Source: Ornithodoros turicata (taxonomy: Eukaryota > Arthropoda > Arachnida > Ixodida > Argasidae). Taken from it: 64,000 nt of DNA. Below, one piece after another: positions 45,088 to 55,500 of this stretch. Below the pieces are notes generated by a model, which saw only the letters and a program-made list of their open reading frames with translations, was not told where the DNA came from and made no database searches. Every line of letters starts with the position of its first letter. Position 1 is the first letter of the stretch. The position numbers and the translations under genes are program-made. Location of the stretch: positions 90,101,629 through 90,165,628 of the forward strand of contig NC_088202.1 of the NCBI RefSeq assembly GCF_037126465.1, read 5' to 3'.

Positions 45088-45424
45088 CTGTGCGGCAGCT
45101 GTTCCGAAAGAAACATTATAGGAGACGCGGTGATACAAAGCGCGTGGGCGGCACCATTCAAGCATGCGGGAAATAAAGATAACTTTGTGTTTTTTTTTTC
45201 TTTTCAGGTTACGTATTCGCATTTATGTGACTATATTACACATGTCTAATATGCGTGTACTCACTCGGGGACACGCATAGTAGACATGCGTGTAATAATC
45301 CACATAAAGGCGGCACGTAACCTGAAAAGGAAACGTGTAAAGTGAGCTTTATTTCCTGTAAGCTCGAAAGATGCCGCTTCTGTGACGTTTCTTTTAGTCC
45401 CCATAGCAGCTGCCGCACAGTCAC
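45088..45424. repeat. Long inverted repeat upstream of HDHD2
   Basis: Left arm about 45088-45262, right arm about 45263-45424. Matching pieces are aactgtgcggcagctg (45091) against cagctgccgcacagt (45408), tttcaggttacgt (45203) against acgtaacctgaaaa (45316), and tacacatgtctaatatgcgtgt against acacgcatagtagacatgcg near the centre. Identity is roughly 80-85 percent by eye with small gaps. Confidence 0.75.
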
Positions 45425-45639
45425 TGCCATAGCAACACTCACGCAGGGACAAAATTAAACAAATTTCCCGAACCTTCCCCGTTTGTTTGTTTGTTTCCAA
45501 TATCATGTATCTTATGTATCTTAGTATTTCGTACTTCCACTACCGCAGCAAACGCGCAAAACTGGTTAGAAAATTAGAAAATTCGTTTACAAGAATGCGT
45601 GCAGCGTCGACGAATTCTTCCAGTACCTTCTGGCGTGTG

Positions 45640-46010
45640 TGACCAGGGATACACCCAGGATTTTCGCCTCCCGCGGTGGTGGTGGTGTGTTTGTGTGTGT
45701 GTGTGTGGGGGGGGGGGGGGGGCTCGTAGGGGAGGTGCGATGCCCATATCTGCTGCTTTTGTGGCCTTTCTGAACGATATTTTGGTGGGGTGGGGGGGGT
45801 TGCTGTGACGTCAGCTCATCTGAGCACTTTTATTGGGTGTCGAGAAACGTCTGCTACAGCTATGGCTACAGCGGCGCAAGGCGACCGGTCGACTGCTCGA
45901 TGTCAAGCACGAGACACGCATCGGTAAATACAACTGAATAAAATAAAGAAAGGAAAAAGAAAGCGTCTCCCTTACTATTGGGGGGGGGGGGGGATGTCGT
46001 CGACTGGCAG
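45640..46010. repeat. Low-complexity region with long G runs
   Basis: Contains a (GT)n tract followed by a G run at about 45707-45722, another G-rich run near 45786-45800 and a G run near 45979-45992. The phrase 'acacccaggattttcgcctcccgcgg' at 45654 (first 20 bases: acacccaggattttcgcctc) resembles MITE ends seen near 17483. No complete element could be bounded. Confidence 0.5.
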
Positions 46011-46192
46011 ACGAGGGAAGAGACTTTCTGTATATATACTTGTTGATGCAGCCAAGAACACACGGACAACGTAGAAGATAGGACAGAACACTGCACACTT
46101 GCAGTGTCCTGGATATCATATGTATATCGACTATAACAAACTACCCCGCATGGTCACGCTACTAAGAGGCTTTCTGACTCGCGACCAACTCG

Positions 46193-46405
46193 CGTGACTC
46201 ATTGGTTAGCGTGCTGGCCGAGTACCGGTGCCGGCTGTACAGTCTGGGGTTTTTCCTGGGTTTTCCTCAGACGCTTTCAGACATATGTCGGCACGGTTCT
46301 CTTAGAAGTCGGCCCAGGACGCACATTCCTCCAGGGCGTTAGTCGTGACGTTGCCCACCTCAGTGAGGCCGACAACGGCCAGCCCTTTCACCACATCACC
46401 ATCTG
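46193..46405 (+). repeat. tRNA-related SINE-like sequence
   Basis: gtgactcattggttagcgtg at 46194 resembles a pol III A box and is followed by tgctggccgagtaccggtgc and ggggtttttcctgggttttc, then cggcccaggacgca. This layout resembles abundant tick SINE-like repeats as I remember them. No clear B box is kept, so the assignment is moderate. Confidence 0.45.
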
Positions 46406-46839
46406 ACTCGTGAGATTTGAAAACTCTCCTGCGCACCAGGTCTTCGCGTTACGCTTGTACTCACCCTGACAATTTTTGCAGACTTTCTATAAGCGAAATT
46501 GGCTTCCTACTTTGTCTTTCTTTATTCTCCCCTCTGAGTTTGTAGTTGTTAGGAACGAAAGCAGGACATCAGATTTTATCATTTATTCGTCATCTCATCG
46601 TTTTATTCATTATCTTGGAGACTCTGGTACTGGTTCCGGAACGCCAACTTCACATCGGCGCACGGAGAACACTGCGGATTTCTCTTTTGCAACAATAGTT
46701 TAAACAGATAAAAATGATAAAAACCCCAATGCGAGGGAATATAACACGTTTTTATATGAGTTACCGAACTGCCCGGCTTTTTACCTTATTTCATAGTTTG
46801 AACGTTTACGTGAAAGAAGAATTATCTTTCTTTGGCTAA

Positions 46840-46900
46840 CTTGGTGCAGCATGATCTCCGTTATCCTTGCGCCAGTAAAGTCAGATCAAATCAAATCAAA
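46840..46900 (+). repeat. Retroelement 3' tail, (TCAAA)n type, copy 1
   Basis: ggtgcagcatgatctccgtt, then cttgcgccag, then (atcaa)n. The same order occurs at 51603-51661. The shared end suggests 3' tails of the same non-LTR or SINE family. Confidence 0.55.
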
Positions 46901-46980
46901 ATCTGTGGCAAACTTTCTGCGAGGTCAGAGAAACGCGCATTTTTGTCAGTTGTGTATTATACATGTATTGTGTTTGTAGC

Positions 46981-47228
46981 CAGTGATTTATCCAGACCCC
47001 CCTAACCCCCCCCCCAAAAAAAAAAGAATGTTCAGTGACACCCCCCCCCCCCAACTTTTTCACCTGTGTACTCCCTACAGGGGGTGCCCTTGCGATTTCA
47101 GCTTTAGACACATGTCGGTAATGATATGTTAAGCTGCAATGATGTAACTATAATTATGACCCCCCCCACACACACACACACACCCCTCCATACACCCCTC
47201 CATGCTTGAGTTTCTGGATAAACCATTG
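46981..47228. mobile_element. hAT-type MITE with homopolymer core
   Basis: It begins CAGTGATTTATCCAGA and ends TCTGGATAAACCATTG. The flanks TTTGTAGC (46973-46980) and CTTGTAGC (47229-47236) match at seven of eight positions. The core holds C runs (about 47010 and 47041-47053), an A run and a (CA)n tract. Confidence 0.75.
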
Positions 47229-47236
47229 CTTGTAGC

Positions 47237-49675
47237 CATTATAAACTGCTGCCTCTTTCAGTGTGTCCCAATGTCACATTAAGCTTTTTCGTCATTCATG
47301 TTATCTGGCAACTTGTCTGCATTTGTGCTATTTTATCAGCCACGTGATTTTTGGGACGTAAACATACGCTGTTTCGGGAACATCCTCGCTCGCTTTCTTC
47401 GCACCTTTCGTACGGGAGATAAAGCACATGCAACCAGTGATTGGCGAATATTGTCCCCTAGCCACCAACTTGCTGATAAAAGCTTTCATCATGATAAAAG
47501 CTGTCTGCTAGGCTTGGCAGAGCTTGTTGTGCGCAGTCTGTCTGGGAACGTGTGAGCGGGCAATCGCAGTCATATGTGGTCTTGGCGAGGTTTCCACAAA
47601 ACGACATTCTGCATTTAGGTGTATGTTTTGATTCCTTCAGCACCTCAGCATGTCTTTTCCCGTGAGTACTATATATTTATCTGTACGGCAAGTGCGGCGT
47701 GGCTGTCTTTCGACGGAAACGGAAGTCTCAGCTGCTCGAACTGTTTATGCCGCCGAAGCACGTGGTTCGATAACCTCCCTCCTCACTGAACGGGGCGGCC
47801 CGGTGTAACTCGTGTGTCTTTTAATTCTACTCGGAAGGAGTAGTACATTGTTTTACGTCGTGGACATAGTTTTTACCCATGCTGTTGATTTAAATAATAC
47901 TATATGCATTCGCTGCTGTGCGAATAGGTGAAAATAAGGGCCTTTTATCTCTGCCACGTGTTACTGGAGAACAGTTTTAATGGTGAGGTATTCCTTTTCA
48001 CTTCATTCGTCGTATACCGTTCGAACAGGTAGTGTGCCGCTATTATTAGCGTTCTTATAGTGGAGGAATTGTGTGCTAACGTCTCTCGTAGCCTGCATCC
48101 TTTATGTAACCTGAGCGCAGAACGTATCGTAAAATGGAACGACGAACATCCGTTTTACTGCGTTTGGGTTTTATGCGCTTCAACTGGTAATGAGTAAACT
48201 GCTTTTGCTCAGTGTGACGCATGAGTCGACAAAGCTCTCACCGTAAAGCATCACAGTGTAATAGTTCTTTGGCTTTACCTTCTTTGTGTGCGGCAACGAA
48301 CGGGGGTGGGCCGAAATTTTGGAGGCGTTCGCACGCTTTGAAGCTCGCATGTGTCTGTAGGCTGCTTACTCGATAACTGGTGCACTAAGAGCTTTGCTTT
48401 TTTGGGGTAAAATTGGGGACAGTGTGAACTTAGCGGTATGAGACGTCGCCCTATCCTATGAGGCGAGGTTTAAATGGCACGGCATCGAGTCGAACATTGT
48501 GGTTCACCGTCATTTAATCCTTTTTCTGTTGCAAAATGGGGCACGCACTCTGCTGCAATTTATTTTCAATAAGCTAGAATGCTTTGAAGCTAATAGAGGA
48601 TGCCTCCAATATTCATTTAGCTACACAGTCTGAGTTATCTCTGAGCTCATCTGGGGCGCCTAGCGATTTAGTAAGACACGCATTCTAATAAAAAAGAGAG
48701 AGAAAAAAAAAAAAAACTACGCTGCGTCCACACATGTGAAATATCTTGTTTAGTGTCTTTTTTTCTTAGAAATCTATGAGGTGAGATCTACCATGTGAGT
48801 GTCCTTTAGAGAATGGGAGAACCATGCTTTGTGGTGGTATTGGTTTATTTCCTTATTGCTGCATTTTGTAAAAGATAGTACTGTTCATCAGGCTAATATC
48901 TGTCAGACTGCTCAATCTCAGACTCCAAATATTTCCAGTACAAGTTCTGTTATTTTGAAAACTCCTGATTAAATTGTCTTGTCTGATTAAGTCGGTGATA
49001 TTTTTTCCTCCCTTCACAACTCTGGAATATGTATGCTAGAAGTGTGACACCACAATGTTTTGTAATGCTATTTTTTCCATAGTGTTAGCAGCACAAAACC
49101 ATAGAGCACTAATGGGCAGAAAAATTTATACCCACATTACAATCCGCGGCAATGAGTGGCTGTTTGCCTTCTGTGCTGTGATGTTTGAAACTGGCTGGTG
49201 CCCTTCAAAGACCTTCCAAAGCCGTTTGACTCGGATATTAATTGTTTGCGCTTTTGCAAATTGGGAAGTGGTAATAGAAAAACCAAAATAAAATTGGATG
49301 AAGTGTTGGTCCAAACTAGACATAATGGAGTAATAGTACAAAATGGAAGACGAGCACACTTTTTGAGTTTGTTTTGCGCTCCTCCTCCTCCTCAATATGC
49401 CGCAACTAGCCAATCTTCAAATTCTGTAGAGATAATCTCGGGAATAGACAAGCATCCAAGCTTTCTTTTTCGTGTTTTCATTGTATCTCTGACGGTGATG
49501 CCAGCAATTTTTGGCCAGGCGATAGCATTTTGCGTGCAAGATAGCAGGAGGCAGCTACACGAGTAATCAGCTGGTTGTGCTGCTCTTCGTATTTCTTTTT
49601 ATCATGGGTCAACTTAAAAGGTCTAAAATGGTCCCTACACAGTGGTGCCACCCTACTTACATTGGGCTATGTTTG
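47237..49675. other. Putative 5' region of CPEB1
   Basis: Mostly unique-looking sequence with a CpG-richer stretch at 47690-47830. At 47650-47661, ATG TCT TTT CCC is followed directly by gtgagt, a good donor whose phase fits exon 52545-52701. This could be the first coding exon of the CPEB1 gene (M-S-F-P). Frames at 49055-49566 are open but show no domain. Confidence 0.3.
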
Positions 49676-50271
49676 CAATACACCAGTGGCGTAGCCGTGG
49701 GGCTGACCCACGCAAATCGTGCAAATCCGAGGAGAAAAAGTAATATATATATATGTATGGGGGGGGTTGCAGCGGGACGATCGCAAAAGTTATTGCAGTT
49801 ACCGGTGTCTGTCTAACCAGTATAGTTGAATACTTTTGAAACTATGAGCTTTTCGAGCTACTTTAATACTGTCGATCATATTTTGCTGCAAAAGCTCTAT
49901 TATGGTTTTCGTGGACATACCTGGAATCTGCTGAAGAATTACTTGTCATCTCGTAGAATGTTTAGTCAGATCGATGGGGCATCGTTAGTCTTTGCCCGTA
50001 TGTGCGGGTCTACCCCAAGGTTCTGTCTTGGGTCCTGTTTTATTTCCGATTTATGTGAACGATCTTCCATCGGCTTCCGACAGGCTTTCGACTTTCATGT
50101 TTGCAGATGACACGTGTTTCCTCTTCAGCTCTCCAGATGCTTCCGAAATTGCGCCGACCGTGTCCCATGAGGCAAACAAGATTGCTCATCGGTTTGCTAT
50201 TAACCGTCTGATGTTGAATCCGTCTAAGACAGTTTCTTCTCTTCTGCAAGCCTTCTGTCAAATATGACAAA

Positions 50272-50964
50272 ATGAGCATCTCAATTCATAACAATGTCAT
50301 TGAACAAGTACAGGTTATTAATTACCTCGGTGCGACCTTAGATTCTCCTCTCACGTGGAAACCACACATTGATAAAGTTGCTAAGAATATTTCCAAGTCT
50401 TGTCACATTTTATTCCTTGCCCGTCGATATTTTCCACTACATGTTTTGCGTCAATTGTACCTCATTTTTGCAGTGTTATTTAATTGTGCCGCTTCTTGGG
50501 GTACTTCATTCCCAACATATCTGGATCATCTGTTCAGGCTTCAGAAGAAAGCTATAAGATTAATTACTTGTTCTGGCAGCAGAACTTCCTGTATTGAGCT
50601 TTTTAATTCTTTGAATATTCTCCCACTGCCTGACCTTATTCGTGAGCGTTGCGCTATACTTGTAGAGTCAGTTGTAAAGAATAACGTTCCTTTCAATAAC
50701 GACATATTTCAAAAATGTCCAAGAGCTAACCGAAGCGTCATGTCGAATGACTTTTTGTTATATCGGCCAAAAAATGTGTATGGTACGAGATTGACAGTGT
50801 GTTTTGGGCCGCGACTCTGGAACTCTATGCCTCTTGAGGTTAAAAGCAGCCAGTCATTCCGCAACATGCTACGATGTTACCTTACCTTACCAACCTGCTA
50901 CGATGTTACCTTACCTTACCAACCTGCTACGATGTTACCTTACCTTTCCAACATGCTACGATGA
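50272..50964 (+). pseudogene. Non-LTR retrotransposon ORF2 C-terminal part
   Basis: 230-codon frame with the RT thumb region (YLGATLDSPLTWKPHID), a long helical connection domain and the conserved tail GTRLTVCFGPRLWNSMPLEV. The last 33 codons are encoded by a 29-bp tandem repeat and replace the normal end. It lacks its own palm domain, which is in other frames upstream, so it is a broken gene. Confidence 0.7.
50867..50963 (+). repeat. 29-bp tandem repeat, about 3.3 units
   Basis: The unit tgctacgatgttaccttacc plus ttaccaacc starts at 50867, 50896, 50925 and 50954. Because 29 is not a multiple of three, each unit is read in a different frame, and all three stay open in the ORF. Confidence 0.85.
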
Positions 50965-51602
50965 CACATCAGCCTATTTGGACCCATGAATGTAACTGTT
51001 TGTTGCATTATTTATCTAACCTGTTTTTCTGTTCCGTTTACCCCGCCGGGCATGAGCCTGTACTAGCGAAAGCTATTGGACATGCCCCACGGTTTCCTTG
51101 TTGCTTGTTTTTTAGTGATCACAAACTCTTCAAACCTCGTGAGGCGGCCTCACAGCTCATGACACCCCATATATAAACTCATTATTAAACATTCAAATAT
51201 TCTGTATTTTCATCCCTCATCTCGCTGTGTGCGCAAGCATGAGTTTGTGGGCGTACCCAGGATCAACGGAGGAAGCAGATTTTTTTTTTTTATGTATCGA
51301 GCCCCCTCTATCTTGGAGGTCTGGCTACGCCACTTCAAAACACACAGCTGTAACACACATTTCATGTATGCTACATCAATAACCTAATTGCATGTTACAA
51401 CTGCTAACCATTCACGGTCCTTAACCCCCAGTTGTGCCTAAGAACAAGAAAACATTTTTACTTTCAACATTTGTTCCAACTTCTGTAAAAATTGCTAGTT
51501 CTATTGGTAGTCTGTTATGGTGATGTATAGAACAATACCTCTTTATATCTGACTGCTTTCAGTTCTGTAATTCCTTGCATTTCTGTAACTACTTTCGGAA
51601 TT

Positions 51603-51661
51603 AGTACGGCGCAGCATGATCCCAGATATCTTTGCACCAGAAAATCGCAAATCAAATCAAA
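51603..51661 (+). repeat. Retroelement 3' tail, (TCAAA)n type, copy 2
   Basis: cggcgcagcatgatcccaga, then tttgcaccagaaaatc, then aaatcaaatcaaa. Same layout as 46840-46900. A shorter relative (tctttgcaccagaaaatccc) is at 55637. Confidence 0.55.
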
Positions 51662-52544
51662 CTACTTTCGAAGTGGCTTGGCTGTAAAAAAAATGAACAT
51701 TAGTGACTGTACATACTTGCAAGGCACATGTTGCATTATGCCTGCATATGTTAAATAGAATATGAACAGATATTCCGTGACTGAACAGTTCAATAGCTTG
51801 ATAAAATCGCTAAAAACTAAGAACGAAACAGGACGGACGCTGGTTTTAGACGTTTGGACGCTGGTCTAGCACTGGTTTTAGCGATTTTATCATGTGCCAC
51901 CAACAGGCCCAAATTGGTACTTTATTCAGTTGAATAGCATTGCAGACTACCTTTTCATTCCTCATGTAAATTGGTTGTGTGACCTTATACTTTGAGGGTA
52001 CTTTACAAAAAATGTCAAAACAGCATGGCAGCTGTGTCATACAGCACTTTATGGTATCTATGCTGCAGCCTGTCGCATGCCGGGCAAACTTAATGCATGC
52101 GATATTCTCGGCTCGTAGTTTGCATATGTGTTATTCCATAAACCAGGAGCAAATCACAACCTAAAGCTTGGATAGTGCATGGGTCTTATGTCATAGGGCA
52201 TTATGGTTAGTCAACAGAATATTAAAAATATAATTAAATATTCGGAATAGGGCAGTGTACACTGTGCAACCCATTTGGACCTTTACCTGCAAGAGAATCA
52301 TTGCCAAGTCCACATTGATGCATCTAGGCCGCATTGTGATAACTCTTCCCGTGGCAGTGCTCCCATAACACTGCTACCCTGTGACCCATCAAAAATGTAT
52401 CATGAACCACTGCCACCTTCCTTGTACTAGTAGCTAAAATTTTGGGTTTGTGGTTATCTAGCAGTACTAAAATATTTCATATGCCATAATGCTTATATAT
52501 GCTTATGTTTCATCTCCAACATTAAATGTTTTCTTGCCATGCAG
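51662..52544. other. Intronic or upstream stretch before CPEB1 exon 52545
   Basis: No exon, RNA gene or complete repeat recognised. Confidence 0.35.
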
Positions 52545-55500
52545 CTTCATCGAAACATTGGCAACACACTGGATGAAGAGGTTATGGAATATTTCAGTGA
52601 TCACAACTCCAACAAAGTTTATCAAAGTTTTAACAACATTTTTGACAACACCAGTGACTTTGGTTTTCTGGTGGACCGACGGCCTCAGGGCCGACAACCT
52701 GGTGAGTAAACATGCCTTAAAAACATTCAATTTTCCTTTCACTGTTTGCTCTCATTCTGTAATTCATTCATGCACTCATTTGAGCTGTCATTAAAGGGCT
52801 CTGCGTTCTGTATTCAAACCAGCTTTTCAAAGCTGTCCTTCTGTGATTGTTGCTTGGCGCCACTGGAGTATATTCCTAAAATGCATTTCACAAATACTTG
52901 ATGCATGTGCCCCCATATGACCCTCAGCACGAGCTCTAAATGTTTGTGTAGGAACCTTTTTTAATGACTTTGCAAGCAATGTTGTAACTCCCCTACAATA
53001 TGCAGGTAGGTTCTTTCATGAATGTAGGCTTCAGCAAACTTGCACTGTGCTGACATAAGGGTGAAAAAATTTTCAGATGCCAGCAATCATTTGATTTGAG
53101 CACAGCTTTTTGTATGGTGTTAATGTAGCTTGTCATGTGTTTATTCCCAATCACGTCACTAACATATTTGGTCTCCGTTGTGCTTCTGTTATGCAGTTTT
53201 CCTGACATACAATCATTATGACTAACAAGTTCGTTTTCTCCTAGATAATGTTGAAGACTGCCTTAACTGTAATGGTAAGTTTAGTCGGTGTACTTTTTCC
53301 TTCCTAGTTCAGTTGGTTGGGCTGCTTACTGCTAAACATTTGAAACTGCTTTGCAGTAGAAGCATGTGATACCACTTTTATTATGTACAGATCTTGTAGG
53401 CAATCTTAGGCATGTCACAAAGTTAGCTAGCAATTTGTGAAACTTCGTTGCAAACAAAATGTGCCCCATATCAGATTTACGAACTTAGTGTTTACAGTAT
53501 TTTACATATCTCTTATCTATTGCTGTTAACCATGAAAACTGCTGTATCACCAGGAATTAACTTGCTACCATTTCTGCTTTAAATTACTCGCAACAGTTTT
53601 TCAGAACCAATGGAGTTCTAATTCACTTATCCAGAAACATCCCAGGGTAGCTTTCGCTTTGCATGTGGCATAGCAACATTGGCTCTGGGAGCCTTTCAGA
53701 GGACTGTGTCAATGGTTCCTCACAAGAGAGAGGGTCGTTGAACACTGGTTACCCATGCACCAGACCTACTTCATAAGCTACTAAGGAACTACATCAGGAA
53801 CTGCTCTGCAGTATTCCGTACTACCGTGTCCCCTCCTACAATATTCTGGCTGGTGCTAAGTCTAACATGCAGGTTGGCTTCTCTAATGCTTTCCGGATGT
53901 CCTTGTTCACACCTTTTCATTATGCCCAGTTGCAATGTGGCATTGATCAGACAAATTCATAGGTTGTGTGAAGAACGTTGTTTTACTTCATTCCTTTGTA
54001 CTGGATCGTGCCACTCCGGACTCAGAAAACGGCGTTTATTTTATTTAGTCCATGAAAAGAAGGCGCCTCGAGGACTCTATACGCGAAAATTTCAATCCTG
54101 CTTACGAACGCTATGCATTTCTGTTAATTTTTGAAGATCTGCTGAGCCTCCACCAGCTTTGATGACTCAAAGAGCAAGTGACATAATCGTAAGCCCACAA
54201 ACTGCAATGATGTCATGTTCTGGAGAGGGCACTCATCTCCTAGCAACGACGCTGGCGTCCGGGGAGGGTCTCGTGGTGATGTCATGTGAGGGTGATCGAA
54301 AGAGGGGAAAATGGGAGAAGAGTCTTCTCCTTCCTTTGTTTTCTCCAAGGTCAGAGCAGTCGCACAATATGTCACGTGGGGCTCTGTTAACAGAGTACAA
54401 GAAGTAAGCCCCTGGAAGACATGAAGGACAACAACGTTGCCATATGAGAGCCGGCCGCTCTGTCGGAGCATAACATGACGTTGGTTCTCAAAAATAAAAA
54501 TTAAATTTCTCTAGCTTTCGCGTCACGTAGAGCCGAAACATTTGGCAGGAATGTAAAGTGAGACAAGATTTCAGTAATATAACCTTGGTAGGGTTCTGAA
54601 GACAGAAGATTTAGTCCGTAGTGGCACTTTAAACACAAGGTTGATAGAGCATAACTAATGTAAAAGTAACTGCTACAAACTCTGACTAGACAATTTGCCA
54701 AGTGCAACAATTGCCAGGCTGACCTTCACTGAACTTTTGGACTAAGGAAAGATAGAAACGACTGCAGAAGGTGCCTCCTCGAACCAGTGGGCATGAAGAA
54801 TACGGGAAATTGTATAAACATTCCCTGTTTTACCTTCCCCCTATCTGTTAGAGAAATTTTATGCGAAAGATCCTGCCTGGAGGAAAACCTGTTACTATGC
54901 TGGAGAATTCGTCGTGCTAGACTGTTCCTCTGCCTCCGGAAGTTTTATTTTTCACTGCTTCACCGCTTGGCTTGCACTTTGACCCTCATCCAAGAGAAAG
55001 GGGCTTTCCATGTTTACTTAGGCAAAAAATCTGATGTATAACACATTGTGAGGTAAAAATACTGGCGCTGTTAGTTCACCATAACATTACATCACTGCTA
55101 GTGTCCGCAGTAATCTAAGCCAGTGCGTCAAATTTGAGTACTCATTACATCCATCACAGATGCAATGTTTATTTGAGGCAGACAAAAGTCAGCGTCCTTG
55201 GAGAATTCGTAGCCGCTCTGTCTCCCATTCCTTCTCGACAGTGGTGGCTCTGACATCTTGGGTCATCCCATTCGTGGACCCAATTTGCCACCCTGGCAAG
55301 CCAATCGCCTCTGTCCGCCCTTTGTACTTCCCTCTCTAGTTCTTGGCACTGAACATGGCGCACGGCCAGAGCATGGCGCACGGCCAGAGCATGGCGCGCG
55401 GCCAGAGCATGGCGCGCGGCCAGAGCATGGCGCGCGGCCAGAGCATGGCGCGCGGCCAGAGCATGGCGCGCGGCCAGAGCATGGCACTAAACGAATAATT

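Larger units (their letters stand above)
49826..51200 (+). mobile_element. Non-LTR retrotransposon (jockey/CR1-like), 5'-truncated
   Basis: RT blocks in order: FNTVDHILLQKLYY at about 49860, [20 protein letters not shown] at about 50000, the catalytic FADDTCFLFSS at about 50100, then INYLGATLDSPLTWKPHIDK at 50310. A 230-codon C-terminal frame runs from 50272 to 50964 and ends with the usual GPRLWNSMPLEVKSSQSF segment. Two frameshifts separate the first three blocks. A 29-bp tandem repeat closes the ORF. The catalytic residues are kept, unlike the copy at 42745. Confidence 0.8.
49684..51335. mobile_element. hAT-type MITE split by a non-LTR retrotransposon
   Basis: The ends CAGTGGCGTAGCC and GGCTACGCCACTT are inverted repeats. 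The flanking 8-mers are CAATACAC (49676-49683) and CAAAACAC (51336-51343), seven of eight matching. Most of the interior is a foreign RT-coding retroelement (about 49826-51200). Confidence 0.7.

Noticed and set aside
48134..48190. ATG exon-like stretch ending at a gtaatg donor
   Set aside because: Its phase would force CPEB1 exon 52545 into a frame that loses the conserved segment.
49055..49566. Open frames before the MITE as a CPEB1 exon
   Set aside because: No similarity to CPEB N-termini, and the phase of exon 52545 is better explained without them.
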